Assembly: GCA_944385445.1 (NCBI GenBank)
Contig: CALWXF010000009.1
Span: 1 to 64,000 of the forward strand
DNA from: an uncultured Oscillospiraceae bacterium
Lineage (GTDB): Bacteria; Bacillota; Clostridia; Oscillospirales; Oscillospiraceae
Direction of reading: 5' to 3'
Length of the DNA stretch: 64,000 nt
The notes under the pieces were generated by a model that had not been told where the DNA came from, did no database searches, and saw only the letters and a list, made by a program, of their open reading frames with translations. Positions within the stretch are counted from its first letter, which is position 1; each line of letters begins with the position of its first letter. Shown here one piece after another: positions 9,695 to 18,938 of this stretch. Made by a program: the position numbers and the translations under genes.

Positions 9695-10264
9695 TTAGCC
9701 CTTGCAGCGCTCCATATACTCGCCAGTGCGGGTATCGATGCGGATGCGGTCGCCAGCGTTGATGAACAGGGGCACCTTGATCTCAGCGCCGGTCTCCAGG
9801 GTGGCGGGCTTGGTGACGTTGGTGGCGGTGTCGCCCTTGATGCCGGGCTCGGTCTCAGTGACCTCCAGGTCCACAAAGTTGGGGGGCTCCACGCCGAACA
9901 CGCTGCCCTTGTAGGACATGATCTTGCAGGACATGTTCTCCTTGACGAACTTGAAGTTGTCGCCCAGGACGCTCTTGTTCACGGGGAGCATGTCGTAGGT
10001 CTCCATGTCCATGAAGTAGTACAGATCGCCATCGTTGTAGCTGTACTCCATCTCCTTGCGGTCCACGAAAGCCTGCTCGAACTTAGCAGTGGGGTTGAAA
10101 GAAGTCTCGGTGACAGCACCGGTGATGACGTTCTTCATCTTGGTACGCACGAAAGCGGCGCCCTTACCGGGCTTGACGTGCTGGAACTCGACAACCTGCA
10201 TCACCTTTCCGTCCATCTCAAAGGTCACGCCGTTGCGGAAATCACCTGCGGTAATCATTGCCAT
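9695..10264 (-). CDS. efp: translation elongation factor P
   Basis: EF-P (189 residues) enters the ribosomal E site and relieves stalling at polyproline stretches. The three-barrel layout is visible: an N-terminal KOW-like domain with FRNG and the tip loop KPGKGAAF carrying Lys34, the residue usually modified; an OB domain with KFVKE; and a C-terminal OB domain with [19 protein letters not shown]. The outer ATG (MAMITAG) is chosen because GGAGGAC lies 8 bases upstream; MITAG is an alternative. The modification enzyme is not in the window. Confidence 0.97.
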   Translation of the reverse strand: MAMITAGDFRNGVTFEMDGKVMQVVEFQHVKPGKGAAFVRTKMKNVITGAVTETSFNPTAKFEQAFVDRKEMEYSYNDGDLYYFMDMETYDMLPVNKSVLGDNFKFVKENMSCKIMSYKGSVFGVEPPNFVDLEVTETEPGIKGDTATNVTKPATLETGAEIKVPLFINAGDRIRIDTRTGEYMERCKG

Positions 10265-10317
10265 TGGTCTCGTCCTCCAATATAAAAGTTTGGGAATCCA
10301 AAGTATAATTCACTGTA

Positions 10318-10345
10318 TTATACCCTATCTCCCCTTTTTTTGCAA
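10318..10345 (-). promoter_or_regulatory. internal promoter of efp
   Basis: On the minus strand TTGCAA (10340-10345), a 16-base spacer and TATAAT (10318-10323) lie in the 140-base gap between the peptidase gene and efp. Confidence 0.65.
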
Positions 10346-10404
10346 GGGGGTCACCCACAATTCTCACAGAGAAATGGGAAAACTCTTGGGTGGGTCTGAT
10401 TTGC

Positions 10405-11472
10405 TTACAGAATGATCAAATCCTTGGGGGAAGCGGTGATGTCCACGCAGCCCTCGTCGGTCAGCCACAGCACATCCTCAATGCGCACGCCGAACTTGCC
10501 GGGCAGGTAGATGCCGGGCTCGGCGGACAGGGTGGCCCCGGAGGGGATGGCCTGGGTCCAGAAGGGAGAGAAGCGGGGATTCTCGTGGATTTCAATGCCC
10601 AGGGAGTGGCCAAAGCCATGTCCGAAGTATTCCCCGTATCCGGCGTCGGCAATCACCTTGGCCGCGGTGTTGTGCACCACATCGCCAGTGACGCCGCCGT
10701 GGGCGGCGGCAATGCCAGCCAGCTGGGCCTTCAGAACGGTGTCATACACCAGGCGCATCTCGTCGGTGGGCTCGCCCACGGCCACGGTACGGGTCATGTC
10801 AGAGCAGTAGCCACCCACCACACAGCCGAAGTCCATGGTGACAAACTGGCCCTTCTCGATGACCGACAGGCCGGGCACAGCGTGGGGCTTGGAGCCGTTG
10901 GCGCCGCTGGCCACGATGGGGTCGAAGGAGTTGCGCTGGGCGCCCTTGCTGGCCATGATGTAGGTCAGGCGGGCGGCAATCTCGCTCTCGGTGACGCCGG
11001 GCTTCACATAGTTCAAAATCTCGGTAAAGGCCTCGTCGGTGATGCGCTGGGCCTCCCGCATGACGGCCAGCTCCTCCTCGTCCTTGACCATGCGCAGACG
11101 GGTCAAGAGGTCGGAGGCAGGCACCAGCTCCACCCCGGGCAGGGCCTCCTGCCACAGCTTGTACTGGGCCACATTCATGCCCTCGTCCTCAAAGCCCAGC
11201 TTTTTCACGTTGTGGGTGGCCACCAGGGACATCACCAGCTGACGGTAGCTCTGGCCGGAGCGCAGCACGTCCACGTGGGCCCCGGTAATCTCCTGGTTGG
11301 CGGCCTCAATGTACCGGGAGTCGGTGTAGTACCAGCACTCCTGGGGAGTGATGAAGGCCACGCCCTCCCCGTGGAAGCCCATGGCATAGAACTCGCCGGG
11401 CTCAGAAGTCACCAGCATGGCGTCTAGGCCCAGATTATGCAGTTCCTTTGCAATATTCTTGATGTGATTCAT
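10405..11472 (-). CDS. M24-family Xaa-Pro aminopeptidase-like peptidase
   Basis: This 355-residue two-domain protein has an N-terminal creatinase-like domain (1-120) and a C-terminal pita-bread peptidase domain. The dinuclear metal ligands are in place: Asp in MDFGCVVGGYCSDMTRT, His in HGFGHSLGIEIHE, and the Glu residues in AEPGIYLPGKFGVRIEDV. It removes an N-terminal residue next to proline from cytoplasmic peptides. The ATG of MNHIKNIAKE is chosen because AAAAGGAG precedes it. It follows the nfo-like gene by 17 bases and precedes efp, an arrangement common in Firmicutes. Confidence 0.94.
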   Translation of the reverse strand: MNHIKNIAKELHNLGLDAMLVTSEPGEFYAMGFHGEGVAFITPQECWYYTDSRYIEAANQEITGAHVDVLRSGQSYRQLVMSLVATHNVKKLGFEDEGMNVAQYKLWQEALPGVELVPASDLLTRLRMVKDEEELAVMREAQRITDEAFTEILNYVKPGVTESEIAARLTYIMASKGAQRNSFDPIVASGANGSKPHAVPGLSVIEKGQFVTMDFGCVVGGYCSDMTRTVAVGEPTDEMRLVYDTVLKAQLAGIAAAHGGVTGDVVHNTAAKVIADAGYGEYFGHGFGHSLGIEIHENPRFSPFWTQAIPSGATLSAEPGIYLPGKFGVRIEDVLWLTDEGCVDITASPKDLIIL

Positions 11473-11489
11473 GGAATAAACACTCCTTT

Positions 11490-12338
11490 TTACAGATAAC
11501 TCTGATAAATGCGTTTCATGGTCAAGGCGTCCTCCGCCTGGGTGCCCGCACTCTCGCAGATAAAGGTGGGGCTCCACCCCCGCTCTGCCACAGCCTGGGC
11601 CAGGGGCTCCCAAGCGGGGCCGTAGCCGCCGTCGTCGTCAAAGGTGCGGTGACACTTCTCGCCCCCGTTGGGGGTAAATTCAATGTGGGAGAAATGGCTG
11701 TGGAAGCGGCTGGCCCGGTCTGTGCCCAGCTCGGACTCCATGCGGGAGAGCATCCGCTCCACCGCCTCCGCCCCCTCATCCTTGCCCAGAGAGCGGGCGT
11801 ACAGGTGGCCGAAGTCCACGCAGGGGATGAGGCTCTCGTGGACCTGACACAGGCGCAGCACCTCGTCCAGGTCGCCCAGCTGGTTGATCTTGCCCATGGT
11901 CTCCGGGCACAGGGTGATGTGGCCGAAGCCCTGGTCCTGGCACACCGCCACGATCTCCTTCAAAAAGGGCAGGGCAATATTCATGGCCTCCTCCCGGGTG
12001 CGCTTCATGAGGGCCCCGGAGTGGATGACCACCCGGGTGGCTCCCATCTGGTCGGCCACCAGGCAGCTGGAGGTGATATGGCCGATGGTTTTCTCCTGGG
12101 ACTCCGGGTCCGGGTTGGCCAGGTTGATGAAGTAGGGGGCGTGGAGGGACAGGGAAATGCCGTGCTCCTGGGCTTGCCGACCCAGCGCCACGGCGGTGTC
12201 CTCCTTCACCCGCACCCCCTTGCCGCACTGGTACTCGTAGCAGTCCAGGCCCAGCTCACCCAGCCACCGGGGGGCGTCCACCGAGGACTTATAGGGGAAG
12301 CTCTCTGCGTTGCCCGCAGGTCCGAATGTTGCACTCAC
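11490..12338 (-). CDS. endonuclease IV-like (AP endonuclease family 2) TIM-barrel protein
   Basis: The 282-residue sequence matches the Nfo / sugar-phosphate isomerase TIM-barrel family. The trinuclear zinc ligands of endonuclease IV appear in order: His in SLHAPYF, His in VIHSGA, Glu in CPETMGK, Asp and His in CVDFGHLY, His in HSHFSH, and Glu in FICESAG. That supports a phosphodiesterase acting at abasic DNA sites, though relatives include isomerases. It starts at GTG, whose last two bases overlap the stop of yqeG, behind GGAGGTGAG. Calling it nfo outright would be an over-reading. Confidence 0.85.
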   Translation of the reverse strand: MSATFGPAGNAESFPYKSSVDAPRWLGELGLDCYEYQCGKGVRVKEDTAVALGRQAQEHGISLSLHAPYFINLANPDPESQEKTIGHITSSCLVADQMGATRVVIHSGALMKRTREEAMNIALPFLKEIVAVCQDQGFGHITLCPETMGKINQLGDLDEVLRLCQVHESLIPCVDFGHLYARSLGKDEGAEAVERMLSRMESELGTDRASRFHSHFSHIEFTPNGGEKCHRTFDDDGGYGPAWEPLAQAVAERGWSPTFICESAGTQAEDALTMKRIYQSYL

Positions 12339-12838
12339 AGTCTCTCACCTCCTGAGGATAGGAGCCGGAAGGGCACCTCTACGGCGTAGCGCAGATACCG
12401 CCCGGGGTTGCCCGCCAGACGGATGGGCTTGACCAAAATGGTGGTCACCCCCGCCCGGTTGCCCCCCAGCACGTCGGTAAACACCTGGTCCCCCACAATG
12501 GCGGTCTCCTGGGGTGTCACCCCCATCTGCTCCATGGCCTTAAAAAAGGACGGGGTCTTGGGCTTCCCGGCGTGGCCGATGTAGGGCACCTCCAGCCCAT
12601 TGGCAAAGGTGGAGGGGCGCTGGGCATGGCGGTTATTGGACAGCACGAAGAGGGTGATCCCGTGGGCGGCCAGGTCGTCCCGCCACGCCTTTAACTTCTC
12701 ATCGGGCAGGGGCACGCCGTAGGGCACCAGGGTGTTGTCCAGGTCGGCCAGCAGCAGCCGGATTCCCCGGCGCTGGAGGGCTTCTCCGGTCAATTGATAT
12801 ATGTTGTCAGCCACATGGCTGGCTCGAAATAAGGGCAT
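12335..12838 (-). CDS. YqeG-family HAD phosphatase
   Basis: This 167-residue HAD subfamily IIIA protein carries the nucleophile motif LADLDNTLVPY (residues 31-40), motif II VLSNN, motif III Lys in KPKTPSF and the acidic motif IV IVGDQVFTDVLGGN. It matches YqeG in length and sequence. The related eukaryotic enzyme dephosphorylates phosphatidylglycerophosphate; the bacterial substrate is not certain. It is the first gene of the leftward run and overlaps the next gene. Confidence 0.92.
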   Translation of the reverse strand: MPLFRASHVADNIYQLTGEALQRRGIRLLLADLDNTLVPYGVPLPDEKLKAWRDDLAAHGITLFVLSNNRHAQRPSTFANGLEVPYIGHAGKPKTPSFFKAMEQMGVTPQETAIVGDQVFTDVLGGNRAGVTTILVKPIRLAGNPGRYLRYAVEVPFRLLSSGGERL

Positions 12839-12928
12839 AGCTCACCTTCTATTCTGCTCCACAAGAGCATAGGATTCCAATGGGACATGTTATCACAAAT
12901 CCACTTCACTCACAAGGGGGAACCTACC

Positions 12929-13690
12929 ATGACCCAAGTTCTCTTGGCGGCCCATCCCTCCGCCAATCTCTCCCATCCCCAGGCCATCCCCGCCCACATG
13001 GCCTACCGCATCGGACCCGGCCCGAAGCTTTTGGGAATGCGTCTGCCTCCCCAGCTGCGGGGCGGGGTGATGCTGCTGGACTGCCGGGACCACGACGGCA
13101 GCGGCGACCCCATCCCCTGCTGTCGTCAAATCCTGTGGGAGTGCCGCCACCGGGGGTACTCCGGCATTGTCTGCGACTTTGAAGGGGCGCCTGTGGGGTG
13201 TCTGGGGCGCATTGTCCATATCTTAGACCGCAACTGTCAGGCCCAGGGGTGGACCCTGGACGTGCCGCCCCAATTTGCCCCCTTCGCCCCTGGGGGCCGG
13301 GTGCTGGTGTCCTCCGTGGTGACGGCGGGCACCCTGCGCCGACGGCTCCAGGAGGCGGTGGAGCGCCACGGGGCCCCCCGCACCACCCTGGCGGTGGAGT
13401 GGGTGCGGGAGGACTTCCCCCTCCCCGCCCAGCGCCGGGGCACCCCCATCTCCCTGCATCACCTGGAGCAGCAGATGGGGCGGCTGGAGCCGGCGGTGTT
13501 CTACGACCGTGGGCTGTGCGCCCACTACTACACCTACATGGCCGCCGGAGGACAGGCCCACTTTGTCCTCTACGACACCTCCCAGTCCATCCACGAAAAG
13601 GTACAGCTGGCCCGGGAGATGCACCTGGGGGCGGTGCTGCTGCCGGGGCCCGAGGTGGAGGGGTGTCTGGAACAAGTGCTGGCAACATAG
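12929..13690 (+). CDS. uncharacterised protein, possible TIM-barrel (GH18-like) fold
   Basis: I do not recognise this 253-residue protein with certainty. Start MTQVLLAAHP at 12929 follows CAAGGGGG. The pattern of strands and the segment RGYSGIVCDFEGAP recall the GH18 beta-strand that carries the acidic motif, and LAREMHLGAVLLPGPEVEG recalls the closing strand of such barrels, but the full DxxDxDxE motif is absent. No signal peptide or membrane helix is seen. It stands alone, divergent from yqeG, with a shared bidirectional terminator after it. Confidence 0.6.
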   Translation: MTQVLLAAHPSANLSHPQAIPAHMAYRIGPGPKLLGMRLPPQLRGGVMLLDCRDHDGSGDPIPCCRQILWECRHRGYSGIVCDFEGAPVGCLGRIVHILDRNCQAQGWTLDVPPQFAPFAPGGRVLVSSVVTAGTLRRRLQEAVERHGAPRTTLAVEWVREDFPLPAQRRGTPISLHHLEQQMGRLEPAVFYDRGLCAHYYTYMAAGGQAHFVLYDTSQSIHEKVQLAREMHLGAVLLPGPEVEGCLEQVLAT

Positions 13691-13692
13691 GA

Positions 13693-13726
13693 AAAGACCG
13701 TTGCAGATGACTCTGCAACGGTCTTT
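13693..13726. terminator. bidirectional terminator between the 12929 gene and rpsU
   Basis: A perfect 15-bp stem (13693-13707 with 13712-13726) with a 4-base loop, with A and T at its ends, serves both converging genes. Confidence 0.92.
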
Positions 13727-13732
13727 AGCTCA

Positions 13733-13915
13733 TCAATAGTACTTCTTGCGGTTCTTACGAGCGGCCTCGCTCTTCTTGCGGCGCTTGACGCTGGGGCTGT
13801 CATAGAACTCGCGCTTACGCACCTCGGCCAGCACGCCGGACTTGGCGCAGCTACGCTTGAAGCGCTTCAGAGCGTTCTCCAGAGACTCGCCCTCACGGAC
13901 ATGAATTTCGGACAT
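13733..13915 (-). CDS. rpsU: 30S ribosomal protein S21
   Basis: This 60-residue basic protein has the S21 signature: [21 protein letters not shown] followed by [24 protein letters not shown]21 binds the platform of the 30S subunit near the anti-Shine-Dalgarno end of 16S rRNA and helps initiation. It has its own consensus promoter and terminator. Confidence 0.98.
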   Translation of the reverse strand: MSEIHVREGESLENALKRFKRSCAKSGVLAEVRKREFYDSPSVKRRKKSEAARKNRKKYY

Positions 13916-13993
13916 CTATATTTCCCTCCCTCCGAGGCATCCGGCTAAATCCTGGATGCTTTAAGGGCCATTTCGTATGGCTTTAACAGTGGT

Positions 13994-14022
13994 ATTATAT
14001 GAAAAATCCCGCCCCTTGTCAA
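13994..14022 (-). promoter_or_regulatory. consensus promoter of rpsU
   Basis: TTGACA (14017-14022) and TATAAT (13994-13999) on the minus strand are exactly 17 bases apart, a perfect sigma-A promoter. The rest of the 13916-14251 gap is a pyrimidine-rich AT tract. Confidence 0.88.
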
Positions 14023-14187
14023 CTAGATTTTATATAAAAAATTTTTTCTCTCTTCTTCTCCTTTCTCTTCCTCACATTCTGTCCCTCTCTGTGCCCCTTC
14101 TCTGGATTCTCTTCCCCTCTGGGTATCTTTTTGCGTCATTTCATATTTTCCCAATTTTCTCCTGTCTTTCCCTCCTTTTCTTGTGTA

Positions 14188-14216
14188 TTGCGCACACCTC
14201 CACTATATGGTACAAT
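14188..14216 (+). promoter_or_regulatory. promoter of the transglutaminase-like surface protein
   Basis: TTGCGC (14188-14193), a 17-base spacer and TACAAT (14211-14216) lie 36 bases upstream of the ATG. Confidence 0.65.
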
Positions 14217-14251
14217 TGACGCACCATCGAAGGAAAGGAATTGGGATTGAT

Positions 14252-16240
14252 ATGAAACTACACGGAAGACAACTTGCAGCGGGCTGTATGGCCGGTGTTC
14301 TGGCCCTGGGGCTGGGTGGCACCGGCATCAGCTTTGCTCAGAGCAGAGGGATGGACTTAACGCACATCAAGGGCTCCAACCAGGAGCTGGTGGCCATGCT
14401 GGAGCAGACCACCCCTGAGACCTATGTGGGACACAGCGACATCATCATCACTCAACCGCAGTTTGAGGAGATCGGTGCCAAAGCTGTGGAGGTCACCCAG
14501 GACAAGTCCAGTGACTATGAAAAGGTGGTTGCCATCAAGGATTGGGTCAACCAGCACATCGCCTACGACTACGACAACAGCGTCAAAGACCAAAACGCCT
14601 ACACCGCCTTTATTGAAGGGGAAGGCATCTGCCAGGCCTATTCCAACCTGACCAAGGCCATGCTCTCCTACCTGGAGATTCCCTGCATCCTGGTCAACGG
14701 CGACTCCGCCTATGGCGGCCACGCCTGGAATATGGCGTATGTGGAGGATGGGTGGATTTTTGTGGACTCCACCTGGGGTGCCATCTACGACGATGTGGAC
14801 ACCTTCAGCAAGGATCACAAGCCCTATTTCAGTGACAGCCTGTACCAGACCGTAGGCGACTACGCCTTTACCTATCACAACGGCGTGGCAGTGTGCGACT
14901 ACCTGGGCAGTGAGACCCACTGGGACATCCCCGACACCTTCTACGACGTTCCCACCACCGCCCTGGCACCCAAGCTGTTCAATGATGAGGCCGCAGACAG
15001 AATTCAGAGCATTTCCTTCCCCGAAACCCTGAAAAACATTGACAACATCGACTACGCCTTTGACTCCTTCTCCAGCCTGACCCAGATCACGGTGGACCAG
15101 GACAACCCCTACTTCACCGCTCAGGACGGGGTGCTCTATGACAACGACCAAAAGGAGCTTCTGGTCTACCCTGCCGCCGCTACCCGCACCCAGTTCCAGA
15201 TTCCCGATACCGTGACCACCTTGGGCGAGTGCGTGTTCCGGGAAAACTCCTCCCTCGAAGACATTCTCATTCCCCCGTCGGTGACCCAGCTGGGCAAGGA
15301 CCTGTTCCACAGCACGGACGTCACCATCTATGCCCAGGCAGGCAGTGCCGCTGCCCAATACGCCACCGACAACGGCCTGACTCTCAAGGACATGGACCAG
15401 TTCCCCCAGACTCCTACTCCGCCGGAAGAGGTGGACACCACCCTGCTGGAAAAGACCGTGGCATATGCCCTGACCCTGTCCACCGACGGCGTCACCACCT
15501 CTGCCAAGAAGGCCTTTGAGCAGGCTCTGGCCAACGCCCAGGCCGTGCTGGCCAAGGAGAATCCCACCCAGGACGAGGTGAACGCCGCTTGGGATGCCCT
15601 GCTCAAGGGCATTTGGGGCCTGGGCATCACCCAGGGGGACAAGAGCACCCTGGAGCAGCTCATCACCAAAGCCGAGAGCATGGTGGAAGACAAGTATGTG
15701 CCCCAGTACTGGGGCATGCTGGAGACCGCCCTGGTTGAGGCCCGTGCCATGATGGACAACGGGGACGCTCTGGATGAGGACATCCAGCCCGTGGCCGACA
15801 ACCTGCTGAATGCCATTCTGGCCCAGCGGCTCAAAGCCAACAAGGAGAACCTGGAGGACCTTCTGGGCAAGGCTGAGAGCATCGACCTGGACGGCTACAC
15901 CGCCGAGAGCGTGGCAGAGTTCCAGGCCGCCCTGACTGCGGTCCAAACCCTGATGGCAGACGAGACCATCAGCGTGGACGACCAGGCCACCGTGGACGCC
16001 GCTGCCGCCCGCCTGGCTGCCGCCATGGACGGCCTCACCGCTCAGCAGCCCCAGGAGAGCGAGAAGCCCGAAGCCAGCCAGACCCCCGAGGCCACCGACA
16101 AGCCTCAGGCCACCCAGAAGCCGGAGCAGGTGCCCCAGACCGGGGACGCCAGCCAGCTGACCGCTATGGTGGGTGTTCTGCTCACCAGCGCCACTGCCCT
16201 GGGCGGACTGACTGTGGTCCGGAAGCGCCGCAACGGGTAA
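14252..16240 (+). CDS. secreted transglutaminase-like protein with sortase anchor
   Basis: The 662-residue protein starts with a signal peptide (residues 1-30, hydrophobic GVLALGLGGTG). A transglutaminase/protease-like core covers about 75-190, with Cys127 in GEGICQAYSN, His157 in GGHAWNM and Asp172 in IFVDSTW, a complete triad. Residues 265-390 contain BspA-like leucine-rich repeat pieces (IPDTVTTLGECVF). About 400-620 hold FIVAR-type three-helix repeats (KTVAYAL, QLITKAESM, DLLGKAESI). A KPE/TPE-rich spacer, VPQTGD sorting signal, one membrane helix and RKRRNG finish it. It is probably displayed on the cell wall; substrate unknown. The tail is shared with the remnant at 1331-1641. Confidence 0.9.
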   Translation: MKLHGRQLAAGCMAGVLALGLGGTGISFAQSRGMDLTHIKGSNQELVAMLEQTTPETYVGHSDIIITQPQFEEIGAKAVEVTQDKSSDYEKVVAIKDWVNQHIAYDYDNSVKDQNAYTAFIEGEGICQAYSNLTKAMLSYLEIPCILVNGDSAYGGHAWNMAYVEDGWIFVDSTWGAIYDDVDTFSKDHKPYFSDSLYQTVGDYAFTYHNGVAVCDYLGSETHWDIPDTFYDVPTTALAPKLFNDEAADRIQSISFPETLKNIDNIDYAFDSFSSLTQITVDQDNPYFTAQDGVLYDNDQKELLVYPAAATRTQFQIPDTVTTLGECVFRENSSLEDILIPPSVTQLGKDLFHSTDVTIYAQAGSAAAQYATDNGLTLKDMDQFPQTPTPPEEVDTTLLEKTVAYALTLSTDGVTTSAKKAFEQALANAQAVLAKENPTQDEVNAAWDALLKGIWGLGITQGDKSTLEQLITKAESMVEDKYVPQYWGMLETALVEARAMMDNGDALDEDIQPVADNLLNAILAQRLKANKENLEDLLGKAESIDLDGYTAESVAEFQAALTAVQTLMADETISVDDQATVDAAAARLAAAMDGLTAQQPQESEKPEASQTPEATDKPQATQKPEQVPQTGDASQLTAMVGVLLTSATALGGLTVVRKRRNG

Positions 16241-16262
16241 TCCCATTTCGCTACACAAAACC

Positions 16263-16295
16263 AGGCCGGGACAAGCTGACTTGTCCCGGCCTTTC
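16263..16295 (+). terminator. terminator of the surface-protein gene
   Basis: A 13-bp stem (16263-16275 with 16280-16292) with a CTGA loop followed by TTT. Confidence 0.85.
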
Positions 16296-16307
16296 CCGTT
16301 CCCCACG

Positions 16308-16347
16308 AAAAAAGGAGACACTCACAGGTTGCGAGTGTCTCCTTTTT
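16308..16347 (-). terminator. terminator of leuS
   Basis: Stem AAAAGGAGACACTC / GAGTGTCTCCTTTT with A and T flanks; it works in both directions and lies 39 bases beyond the leuS stop. Confidence 0.85.
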
Positions 16348-16385
16348 CATACAGAGCACCATAGTACTCGGTTTTTTCACTTCAA

Positions 16386-18824
16386 TCAGGGCTTGACGAT
16401 GAGGTTCACCAGACGGCCAGGCACCACAATGGACTTCACCAGGTTCATGCCCTGGGTGAACTTCTGGACCTTCTCGTCGGCCTGGGCGGCGGCCACAATG
16501 GCGTCATTGTCGGCATCGGCGGGCACCTGGATATTGGCACGCACCTTGCCGTTGACCTGTACCACCAGGTTGAGGACAGAGGCCACAGTCTTGCTCTCGT
16601 CGTACTCGGGCCAGGGCTGCTGGCAGGCAAAGCCCTGAGCGCCGTAGCCCAGCATCTCCCACAGCTCCTCGGCGATGTGGGGCGCGAAGGGGGACAGCAT
16701 GGTGATGAGGGCCTTCATATCGCCCTTGGTGCAGCCGTTCTGGCCAAACTCGTTGACCAGGCTCATCATGGCGGCAATGGCGGTATTGAACTTCATGCCC
16801 TCGATGTCGTCGGCCACCTTCTTGATGCACTTGTGCAGGGAGGCGGCGTTGGCCTCGGACTGGTTCTCGTCGTCCTTGCAGCTCTCGGCCAGGTTCCACA
16901 CCTTGTCCAGGAAGCGCTTACAGCCCTTCACGGCATTGTCCGACCACACAGCGGCCTGCTCGAAGTCGCCGATGAACATGATATACAGGCGCAGGGTGTC
17001 GGCGCCGTACTGGGCCACAATGTCGTTGGGGTTGACCACGTTGCCCCGGGACTTGGACATCTTCTCGCCGCCCTCGCCCAGAATCATGCCGTGGCTGGTG
17101 CGCTTCTGATAGGGCTCCTTGGTGGGCACCACGCCGATGTCGTAGAGGAACTTGTGCCAGAAACGGGAGTAGAGCAGGTGCAGGGTGGTGTGCTCCATGC
17201 CGCCGTTGTACCAGTCCACGGGAGACCAGTAGTTCAGAGCCTCCTTGGAGGCCAGGGCCTTGTCGTTGTGGGGGTCCATATAGCGCAGGTAGTACCAGCT
17301 GGAGCCAGCCCACTGGGGCATGGTGTCAGTTTCCCGACGGGCGGGACCGCCGCACTTGGGGCAGGTGGTGTTGACCCAGTCGGTCATCTTGGACAGGGGG
17401 GACTCGCCGTCGTCGGTGGGCTCGTAGCTGTCCACGTCGGGCAGCAGCAGGGGCAGCTGGTCCTCGGGCAGAGGCTCCCAGCCGCACTTGTCACACCACA
17501 CCATGGGGATGGGCTCGCCCCAGTAACGCTGACGGGAGAACACCCAGTCACGGAGCTTGTAGTTGACCTTGGCCTCGCCGATGCCCTTCTCCTCCAGCCA
17601 CTTGGTGATGGCGGGGATGGCGTCCTTCACGGTCAGGCCGTTGAGGAAGTCGGAGTTGACCATGATGCCGGTCTCGTCCTTGGCGGTAAAGGCGGCCTGC
17701 TGCACGTCCTCGCCGCCGGACACCACCTCGATGATCTCACAGCCGAACTTCTTAGCGAAGGCCCAGTCACGGTCGTCGTGGGCGGGCACAGCCATGATGG
17801 CGCCGGTGCCGTAGGTGGACAGGACGTAATCGGAGATGAAGATGGGAATCTCCTTGCCGTTGACGGGGTTGATGCCAGCCACGCCGTCCAGCTTCACGCC
17901 GGTCTTTTCCTTATTGAGCTCGGCACGCTCCAGGTCAGACTTGGCAGCGGCGGCCTTCTGATAGGCCTCCACATCCTCCACATTCTTCAGAAGGCCCTTC
18001 TCCTTCCACTCTGCCACCAGGGCATGCTCAGGAGCCAGCACCATGTAGGTGGCGCCGAACAGGGTGTCGGGGCGGGTGGTGAACACCACGATGGGGTCGC
18101 CGTTGGTGGAGTGGAAGGTGACCTCCGCACCGGTGGAGCGGCCGATCCAGTTGCGCTGCTGGGTCTTCACCCGCTCGATGAAGTCCACCTCGTCCAGGTC
18201 GTCAATGAGGCGCTGGGCGTACTCGGTGATCTTCAGCATCCACTGGCTCTTCTCCTTGCGGATGACGGGGGCGCCGCAGCGCTCGCACACGCCGTCCACC
18301 ACTTCCTCGTTGGCCAGTACGCACTTACAGGAGGTGCACCAGTTCACGGGCATGGTGGCCTTGTAGGCCAGGCCGTGCTTGTACAGCTGGAGGAAGATCC
18401 ACTGGGTCCACTTGTAGTACTTGGGGTCGGTGGTGTCGATGACCCGGTCCCAGTCAAAGCCAAAGCCCAGCATTTTCAGCTGGCTGGTGAAGTTCTGGAT
18501 GTTATCGTGGGTCACCTTGGCGGGGTGGATGTGGTTTTTGATGGCGTAGTTCTCGGTGGGCAGACCGAAAGCGTCAAAGCCCATGGGGAACAGGACATTG
18601 TAGCCGTCCATGCGCTTTTTGCGGCAGACGATGTCCATGGCGGTATAGGGCCGGGGATGGCCCACATGCAGGCCCTGGCCGGAGGGATAGGGGAACTCCA
18701 CCAGGCCATAAAACTTCTTTTTGTCGCTGTTATCGTGGGCGGCGTAGACCTTGGCGTCCTCCCACTTCTTCTGCCATTTGGGCTCGATGTTGGCAAAATC
18801 GTACTTCAACTTCCACACTTCCAT
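16386..18824 (-). CDS. leuS: leucyl-tRNA synthetase
   Basis: Class I synthetase, 812 residues at the chosen start, charging tRNA-Leu. The HIGH-type motif appears as [16 protein letters not shown] and KMSKS as [11 protein letters not shown]. The CP1 editing domain with [18 protein letters not shown] is present, as are the anticodon-binding region and C-terminal domain. The ATG of [10 protein letters not shown] is the annotated start, but no clear Shine-Dalgarno lies at normal distance; the TTG five codons later (LKYDF) is an alternative. Its leader has two hairpins and no T-box consensus that I can see. Confidence 0.96.
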   Translation of the reverse strand: MEVWKLKYDFANIEPKWQKKWEDAKVYAAHDNSDKKKFYGLVEFPYPSGQGLHVGHPRPYTAMDIVCRKKRMDGYNVLFPMGFDAFGLPTENYAIKNHIHPAKVTHDNIQNFTSQLKMLGFGFDWDRVIDTTDPKYYKWTQWIFLQLYKHGLAYKATMPVNWCTSCKCVLANEEVVDGVCERCGAPVIRKEKSQWMLKITEYAQRLIDDLDEVDFIERVKTQQRNWIGRSTGAEVTFHSTNGDPIVVFTTRPDTLFGATYMVLAPEHALVAEWKEKGLLKNVEDVEAYQKAAAAKSDLERAELNKEKTGVKLDGVAGINPVNGKEIPIFISDYVLSTYGTGAIMAVPAHDDRDWAFAKKFGCEIIEVVSGGEDVQQAAFTAKDETGIMVNSDFLNGLTVKDAIPAITKWLEEKGIGEAKVNYKLRDWVFSRQRYWGEPIPMVWCDKCGWEPLPEDQLPLLLPDVDSYEPTDDGESPLSKMTDWVNTTCPKCGGPARRETDTMPQWAGSSWYYLRYMDPHNDKALASKEALNYWSPVDWYNGGMEHTTLHLLYSRFWHKFLYDIGVVPTKEPYQKRTSHGMILGEGGEKMSKSRGNVVNPNDIVAQYGADTLRLYIMFIGDFEQAAVWSDNAVKGCKRFLDKVWNLAESCKDDENQSEANAASLHKCIKKVADDIEGMKFNTAIAAMMSLVNEFGQNGCTKGDMKALITMLSPFAPHIAEELWEMLGYGAQGFACQQPWPEYDESKTVASVLNLVVQVNGKVRANIQVPADADNDAIVAAAQADEKVQKFTQGMNLVKSIVVPGRLVNLIVKP

Positions 18825-18893
18825 TCTACGGGAGCTGAGCTCCCAAGAGTAATATTGGACCTCCCCAGGGGGGAGAAATTTCACAGTCCTTTG

Positions 18894-18922
18894 ATTATAC
18901 CGTATTTTCCAACTGTTTTCAA
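18894..18922 (-). promoter_or_regulatory. promoter of leuS
   Basis: TTGAAA (18917-18922) and TATAAT (18894-18899) on the minus strand with a 17-base spacer. The leader of about 65 nt contains stems at 18861-18875 and 18830-18844. Confidence 0.8.
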
Positions 18923-18938
18923 CTGCGACTTCTCCCAA

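Noticed and set aside
18825-18895. T-box riboswitch for leuS
   Set aside because: The leader is only about 65 nt, far too short, and shows no T-box sequence or specifier loop.
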